Assembly: GCA_934502905.1 (NCBI GenBank)
Contig: CAKSVK010000012.1
Location: 1-36,111 of the forward strand
Direction of reading: 5' to 3'
Origin: an uncultured Chitinophagaceae bacterium
GTDB taxonomy: Bacteria; Bacteroidota; Bacteroidia; Chitinophagales; Chitinophagaceae
Length of the DNA: 36,111 bases
Below the pieces are notes generated by a model that did not search any database, was not told the origin of the DNA, and worked only from the letters and a program-made list of their open reading frames with translations. A program made the position numbers and the translations under genes. Below, piece after piece: positions 32,663-36,111 of the stretch. The first letter of the stretch is position 1. Every line of letters starts with the position of its first letter.

Positions 32663-33595
32663 TCAACCGGAATATTTCTCCTTAAACTCTCCATAGACAC
32701 TTTGTATGCCTTCTCTGAGACCAATCCTGTTCCGCCACCCCAGCGCATGCAGGCGGCTTACATCCATCAGCTTACGGGGTGTTCCATCCGGCTTTGAAGT
32801 ATCATGCCTTATAACACCTTCAAACCCAACAATATCCTTTATCATCAAAGCAAGGTCTTTGATCGAAATGTCTTCACCCACTCCAATGTTGACGAATCCC
32901 GGCTCATTGTAGCCCTGCATGAGAAAGAAACAGGCATCAGCCAGATCATTCACATGCATGAATTCCCTGAGCGGTGTTCCTGTTCCCCAGATGATCACCT
33001 CATCCAATCCCCGGGTTTTAGCTTCATGAAATTTCCTGATCAAGGCAGGTAAAACATGGGAGTTACTCAAATCATAGTTGTCGTTAGGGCCATACAGGTT
33101 AGTAGGCATAGCTGAAATAAAATTACAACCATACTGACTCCTGTAGGCATCACACATTTTTATACCGGCAATTTTCGCGATCGCATAGGGCTCATTGGTT
33201 GGCTCAAGCAGTCCTGTCAACAGATAATCTTCTTTTAAGGGTTGCGGAGCCAGCTTGGGATATATGCAGGATGAACCCAGGAACAAAAGTTTTTCTACTT
33301 TATTCTCATATGCCGCGTGGATCACATTGTTCTGGATCATCAGGTTATCGTACAGAAACTCACCGCGATATTGGTTGTTGGCCAGGATTCCTCCTACTTT
33401 GGCCGCAGCCAGGAAAACAAACTTTGGCTTTTCAGCTTCAAAGAAAAGGTCAACTTCCTGCTGTTTTCTAAGATCCAGTTCTGAAGATGCCCGGTATACA
33501 ATATTAGAAAACCCTTCCGCTTCCAGTTTTCTTACAATTGCTGACCCTACCATGCCTTTGTGGCCTGCCACATATATCTTATCTGCTTTATTCAT
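32663..33595 (-). CDS. fcl: GDP-L-fucose synthase
   Basis: It converts GDP-4-keto-6-deoxy-mannose, the Gmd product, to GDP-L-fucose by epimerisation and NADPH-dependent reduction. It has 310 residues, the normal length. Features are the cofactor loop [12 protein letters not shown] (9-20), the catalytic S108 in LGSSCIYPK with C110, Y137 and K141 in PYAIAK, and H180 in [13 protein letters not shown]. It starts 2 nt after the gmd stop, so the pair is tightly coupled and GDP-fucose synthesis is complete in this locus. The product is used by glycosyltransferases of the same cluster. Confidence 0.98.
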   Translation of the reverse strand: MNKADKIYVAGHKGMVGSAIVRKLEAEGFSNIVYRASSELDLRKQQEVDLFFEAEKPKFVFLAAAKVGGILANNQYRGEFLYDNLMIQNNVIHAAYENKVEKLLFLGSSCIYPKLAPQPLKEDYLLTGLLEPTNEPYAIAKIAGIKMCDAYRSQYGCNFISAMPTNLYGPNDNYDLSNSHVLPALIRKFHEAKTRGLDEVIIWGTGTPLREFMHVNDLADACFFLMQGYNEPGFVNIGVGEDISIKDLALMIKDIVGFEGVIRHDTSKPDGTPRKLMDVSRLHALGWRNRIGLREGIQSVYGEFKEKYSG

Positions 33596-33597
33596 CC

Positions 33598-34713
33598 TTA
33601 CTCGAACTGGTTTTTTATATTAAATCCTTTTTCTTTTAAAAGCTTTTCTTTTTTGAATAACAGAATATCTGCCGCCACCATTTCTTTCACCAGCGCCTCC
33701 AGGTCATATTTAGGTTCCCAACCTAATTTCTGCTTTGCCTTGGTAGGATCTCCTATCAGTAAGTCTACTTCTGTGGGCCTGTAATAATACGGATCAACAG
33801 CGAGCACTTCCGTTCCTTCCGCTACCTGGAACTCAGGATTGCTGCAGGATACCACTACCGCTCTTTCCTTTTCTTCCTCACCGGAAAATGCTATTTCTAT
33901 CCCTGCTTCGGCAAAGGCCATCCGGGCAAATTCTCTTACAGGCGTCGTGATACCTGTAGCTATTACATAATCCTCCGGTTGTTCCTGCTGCAGTATGCGC
34001 CACATGGCATCCACATAGTCCTTTGCATGTCCCCAGTCACGCCGGGCATTCAGGTTACCGAGGTATAATTTCTTTTGCAAACCCAACGCTATTTTAGCAA
34101 CCGCCCTGGTTATTTTCCGTGTTACAAAAGTTTCACCCCGTAGTGGCGACTCATGGTTAAACAGAATACCGTTTACCGCAAACATATTATATGCCTCCCG
34201 GTAATTCACGGTGATCCAGTATGCATATAATTTAGCCACCGCATATGGAGACCTGGGATAAAAAGGTGTTGTCTCTGATTGCGGTACAGCCTGTACAAGC
34301 CCGTACAACTCAGAGGTAGATGCCTGATAGAGTTTGGTCTTTTGGGTCAATCCCAAAAAGCGGATCGCTTCCAGAAGTCGCAGTGCTCCTATTCCATCGG
34401 CATTAGCCGTATACTCCGGCATTTCAAAGCTCACATGCACATGACTCATAGCAGCCAGGTTATAAATTTCGTCCGGCTGGGTTTCCTGTACAATACGGAT
34501 AAGGTTAGACGAATCCGTCAGATCGCCGTAGTGCAGCTTCATCCTGACATCAGGCTCATGCGGATCTTCGTACAGGTGATCAATCCGTTCTGTGTTGAAT
34601 AAGGAGCTCCGGCGCTTGATGCCGTGTACCTCATATCCTTTAGACAACAATAGCTCTGCAAGATAAGCTCCGTCCTGGCCGGTAATACCCGTAATAAGCG
34701 CAGTCTTTGACAT
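33598..34713 (-). CDS. gmd: GDP-mannose 4,6-dehydratase
   Basis: It converts GDP-D-mannose to GDP-4-keto-6-deoxy-D-mannose, the first step to GDP-L-fucose and GDP-rhamnose. It is an extended SDR of 371 residues with the NADP loop [15 protein letters not shown] (8-22) and the [15 protein letters not shown] segment (34-48) specific to Gmd. The catalytic residues are in ASTSELYG (131-138) and Y157/K161 in [10 protein letters not shown]; the usual SPYGVAK is SPYAVAK here. The [17 protein letters not shown] block is also diagnostic. It is followed after 2 nt by fcl. A 211-nt gap separates it from the upstream glycosyltransferase and contains a GC-rich patch. Confidence 0.98.
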   Translation of the reverse strand: MSKTALITGITGQDGAYLAELLLSKGYEVHGIKRRSSLFNTERIDHLYEDPHEPDVRMKLHYGDLTDSSNLIRIVQETQPDEIYNLAAMSHVHVSFEMPEYTANADGIGALRLLEAIRFLGLTQKTKLYQASTSELYGLVQAVPQSETTPFYPRSPYAVAKLYAYWITVNYREAYNMFAVNGILFNHESPLRGETFVTRKITRAVAKIALGLQKKLYLGNLNARRDWGHAKDYVDAMWRILQQEQPEDYVIATGITTPVREFARMAFAEAGIEIAFSGEEEKERAVVVSCSNPEFQVAEGTEVLAVDPYYYRPTEVDLLIGDPTKAKQKLGWEPKYDLEALVKEMVAADILLFKKEKLLKEKGFNIKNQFE

Positions 34714-34750
34714 TATATTGAATTAATTTTAATTGGTGTAATTCAAACCT

Positions 34751-34802
34751 TCGCCGGCGAGTGGTGACGCCTACCTGTAGAGTCCGCTGCCGGTCCCTCA
34801 CC
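34751..34802. other. GC-rich structured patch in the glycosyltransferase-gmd gap
   Basis: Within an AT-rich 211-nt gap, about 50 bases are GC-rich and carry crossing complementary words. CCGGC (34754-34758) can pair with GCCGG (34789-34793), and GGTGA (34763-34767) with TCACC (34798-34802), in pseudoknot order. No T tract follows, so a simple terminator is unlikely. I see no TAnnTTTG box for gmd nearby. It might be a leader structure or a repeat; its role is unknown. Confidence 0.35.
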
Positions 34803-34924
34803 AATCAGAAAATTTGTATAAACGAAAATTTGAACTTTTATTGCGGCATTTGTTTATTCCCGATTTTGCCACCATAAGATTAGTTCTCAGCGAAGGTAAA
34901 TACACCCGTTTTAATCCGGCAAAC

Positions 34925-35674
34925 TTATTTCCTTTTCAAAAACTGTCCTAGTTTTCTGACGGGCTTTAAGTAAAGCGTAAAGAAGTATGGGTCGAGACCA
35001 TTCACTTTCCAGGCAAGCCGGTCCTTTTTATTGGCTTTGATCCTGTTGGTCAGCGTGCTTGTGCTCACGCCCCCCACTCTCATCTTTACAATGGTTTTGC
35101 GTATGTATACGGCAGGTACATTATGCTTCAGCAAAATCCGCAGCATCAGTTCATAATCTGCTGCAGACCCCAGGTCCATATTGAACAAGCCTACTTTATC
35201 GTATACCTCTTTCCGGACAAAAAAAGTAGGATGTGGAGGCATCCAACCATAATAGAAGCTGGATTTTCGATACCCTCCGGCTGTCCAGGTTCGGACAACT
35301 TTATCCAGATCGTCTCTTAAAACAAACTGCAGATCAGCGTAACTTGCCTGTACCTCTGGTTTGTCAAACACCAATGCGACCCCCGAAAGGACATCCCGCG
35401 AGGCATATATATCATCGGAATTCAGGATACCGATCACCTCTCCCGTTGCATAACCAATGCCTTTATTCATGGCATCGTAAATACCCCTGTCCTTTTCAGA
35501 AACGACCCTTGCTACATGCGGAAATTCTTTAACAATAGAAAGCGTACCATCCACGGATCCCCCGTCAATAATGATATGCTCTATATCAGTATGATCCTGT
35601 TGCTGAATGCAGGTGAGGGTATCCCTGATCGTTTCCGCACTGTTGTATGTAGCTGTAATTATGGAAATTTTCAT
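34925..35674 (-). CDS. Family 2 glycosyltransferase (WcaA-like)
   Basis: A 249-residue cytoplasmic GT-A-fold enzyme that adds one sugar to a lipid-linked glycan. It opens with MKISIITATYNSAETI, has IIIDGGSVDGT at 34-44, SEKDRGIYDAMNKGIG at 59-74 and the metal-binding NSDD at 85-88, then PPHPTFFVRK and the C-terminal GSAADYELMLRIL acceptor-side motif. No membrane segment is present. It starts 3 nt after the carbamoyltransferase stop on the same strand, so both are co-transcribed. Given the downstream gmd-fcl pair, fucose or another deoxy sugar may be among its substrates (inference). Confidence 0.94.
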   Translation of the reverse strand: MKISIITATYNSAETIRDTLTCIQQQDHTDIEHIIIDGGSVDGTLSIVKEFPHVARVVSEKDRGIYDAMNKGIGYATGEVIGILNSDDIYASRDVLSGVALVFDKPEVQASYADLQFVLRDDLDKVVRTWTAGGYRKSSFYYGWMPPHPTFFVRKEVYDKVGLFNMDLGSAADYELMLRILLKHNVPAVYIRKTIVKMRVGGVSTSTLTNRIKANKKDRLAWKVNGLDPYFFTLYLKPVRKLGQFLKRK

Positions 35675-35677
35675 TGA

Positions 35678-36111
35678 TTATTCATTCCTTACTATCACAC
35701 AGTTTTCCAACACCAGCATATCCATTCTTGTCCTTAAAAAACAATCGAGTGCTTCTGCAGGTGTATTTACAATCGGTTCATTTTCGTTAAACGATGTATT
35801 CAGCAAAATCGGTATCCCGGTCTTTCTTCTAAAAGTGTCTATAAGACCGTAATATCTTGGTGAAATTTCTTTATCTACAGTTTGTAACCGGCCTGTTCCG
35901 TCAACATGGGTAACTGCAGGTATGAGATTGTATTTTTCGGGCCTGATAGGAAATACTTTTTCCATAAAAGGCACTTCATCAACTTTTGTAAAGTATTCAC
36001 CAACATATTCTTTCAGGATCGACGGTGCAAAAGGTCTGAAACTTTCCCTTCTTTTTATCTTAAGGTTCAACAGATCCTTTGCCTTAGCGTTTCTCGGGTC
36101 TGCAATAATTG
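35678..36111 (-). CDS. Carbamoyltransferase, C-terminal part (NodU/CmcH family)
   Basis: The frame is open to the right edge of the window, so only the last 144 residues are present and the N-terminal catalytic half lies outside. The visible part begins IIADPRNAKAKDLLNLKIKRR and continues RESFRPFAPSIL, EVPFMEKVFP, AVTHVDGTGRLQTV and ILLNTSFNENEPIVNTPAEAL. This is the conserved nucleotide-handling C-terminal domain of O-carbamoyltransferases such as NodU and CmcH. In polysaccharide loci these enzymes transfer a carbamoyl group from carbamoyl phosphate to a sugar hydroxyl. It is followed after 3 nt by the glycosyltransferase. A shorter frame starting at a TTG at 36070 would be an artefact of the window edge. 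Confidence 0.93.
   Translation of the reverse strand, partial: IIADPRNAKAKDLLNLKIKRRESFRPFAPSILKEYVGEYFTKVDEVPFMEKVFPIRPEKYNLIPAVTHVDGTGRLQTVDKEISPRYYGLIDTFRRKTGIPILLNTSFNENEPIVNTPAEALDCFLRTRMDMLVLENCVIVRNE

Noticed and set aside
32623..32748. Upstream extension of the PHP phosphatase by 42 codons
   Set aside because: It overlaps the fcl coding region and lacks similarity; the ATG at 32622 gives the normal family start.

Overview
The window looks like chromosomal DNA of a Bacteroidota bacterium, most likely family Chitinophagaceae (inference). The evidence is an ECF sigma / FecR / STN-receptor cassette, two proteins with type IX secretion (T9SS) sorting domains, TAnnTTTG -7 promoter boxes, start codons without Shine-Dalgarno sequences, and moderate GC. 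Gene content is a mix of housekeeping genes and envelope or polysaccharide genes, with no IS element, prophage, CRISPR array, tRNA or rRNA that I can see.

Left part (1-5.6 kb, all minus strand): the first codons of an outer-membrane receptor with an STN domain, its FecR anti-sigma factor and ECF sigma factor, a beta-helix pectate-lyase-superfamily protein, trmD, and a sugar-1-phosphate nucleotidyltransferase. Two terminators bracket an unexplained gap downstream of the nucleotidyltransferase. Next (5.7-10.4 kb, plus strand) is an accessory sugar-metabolism group: SDR dehydrogenase, unknown lipoprotein, secreted FG-GAP/VCBS protein, keto-sugar 3-epimerase-like TIM barrel and HAD phosphatase.

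Middle (10.4-20.7 kb): an acyltransferase-3 membrane enzyme, then a 2249-residue T9SS protein joining an N-terminal serine esterase to FN3, PA14, Ig/cadherin-like and three malectin-like modules. Divergent from it is a 667-residue protein with a gliding-motility-type (type B) T9SS domain. From 20.7 to 31.8 kb are mostly core genes: aroE, tatA, rplS, rny, rocD, the conserved prs-rplY-pth trio, an FAH-family hydrolase, sucD and an exported M28 peptidase.

Right end (31.9-36.1 kb, minus strand): the 3' end of a surface-polysaccharide cluster that runs out of the window: carbamoyltransferase (partial), family 2 glycosyltransferase, gmd, GDP-L-fucose synthase and a CpsB-like PHP tyrosine phosphatase. 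It implies a fucose-containing, probably carbamoylated glycan.

The most unusual non-coding signal is three intergenic inverted elements made of short words repeated at fixed spacing (7 nt in two, about 10 nt in the third), located after the gliding-type gene, after rocD and after the FAH gene. No clearly new multi-gene system (defence, secondary metabolism) was found. The best protein candidates for novelty are the giant esterase-adhesin and the sugar cluster with its unknown lipoprotein.
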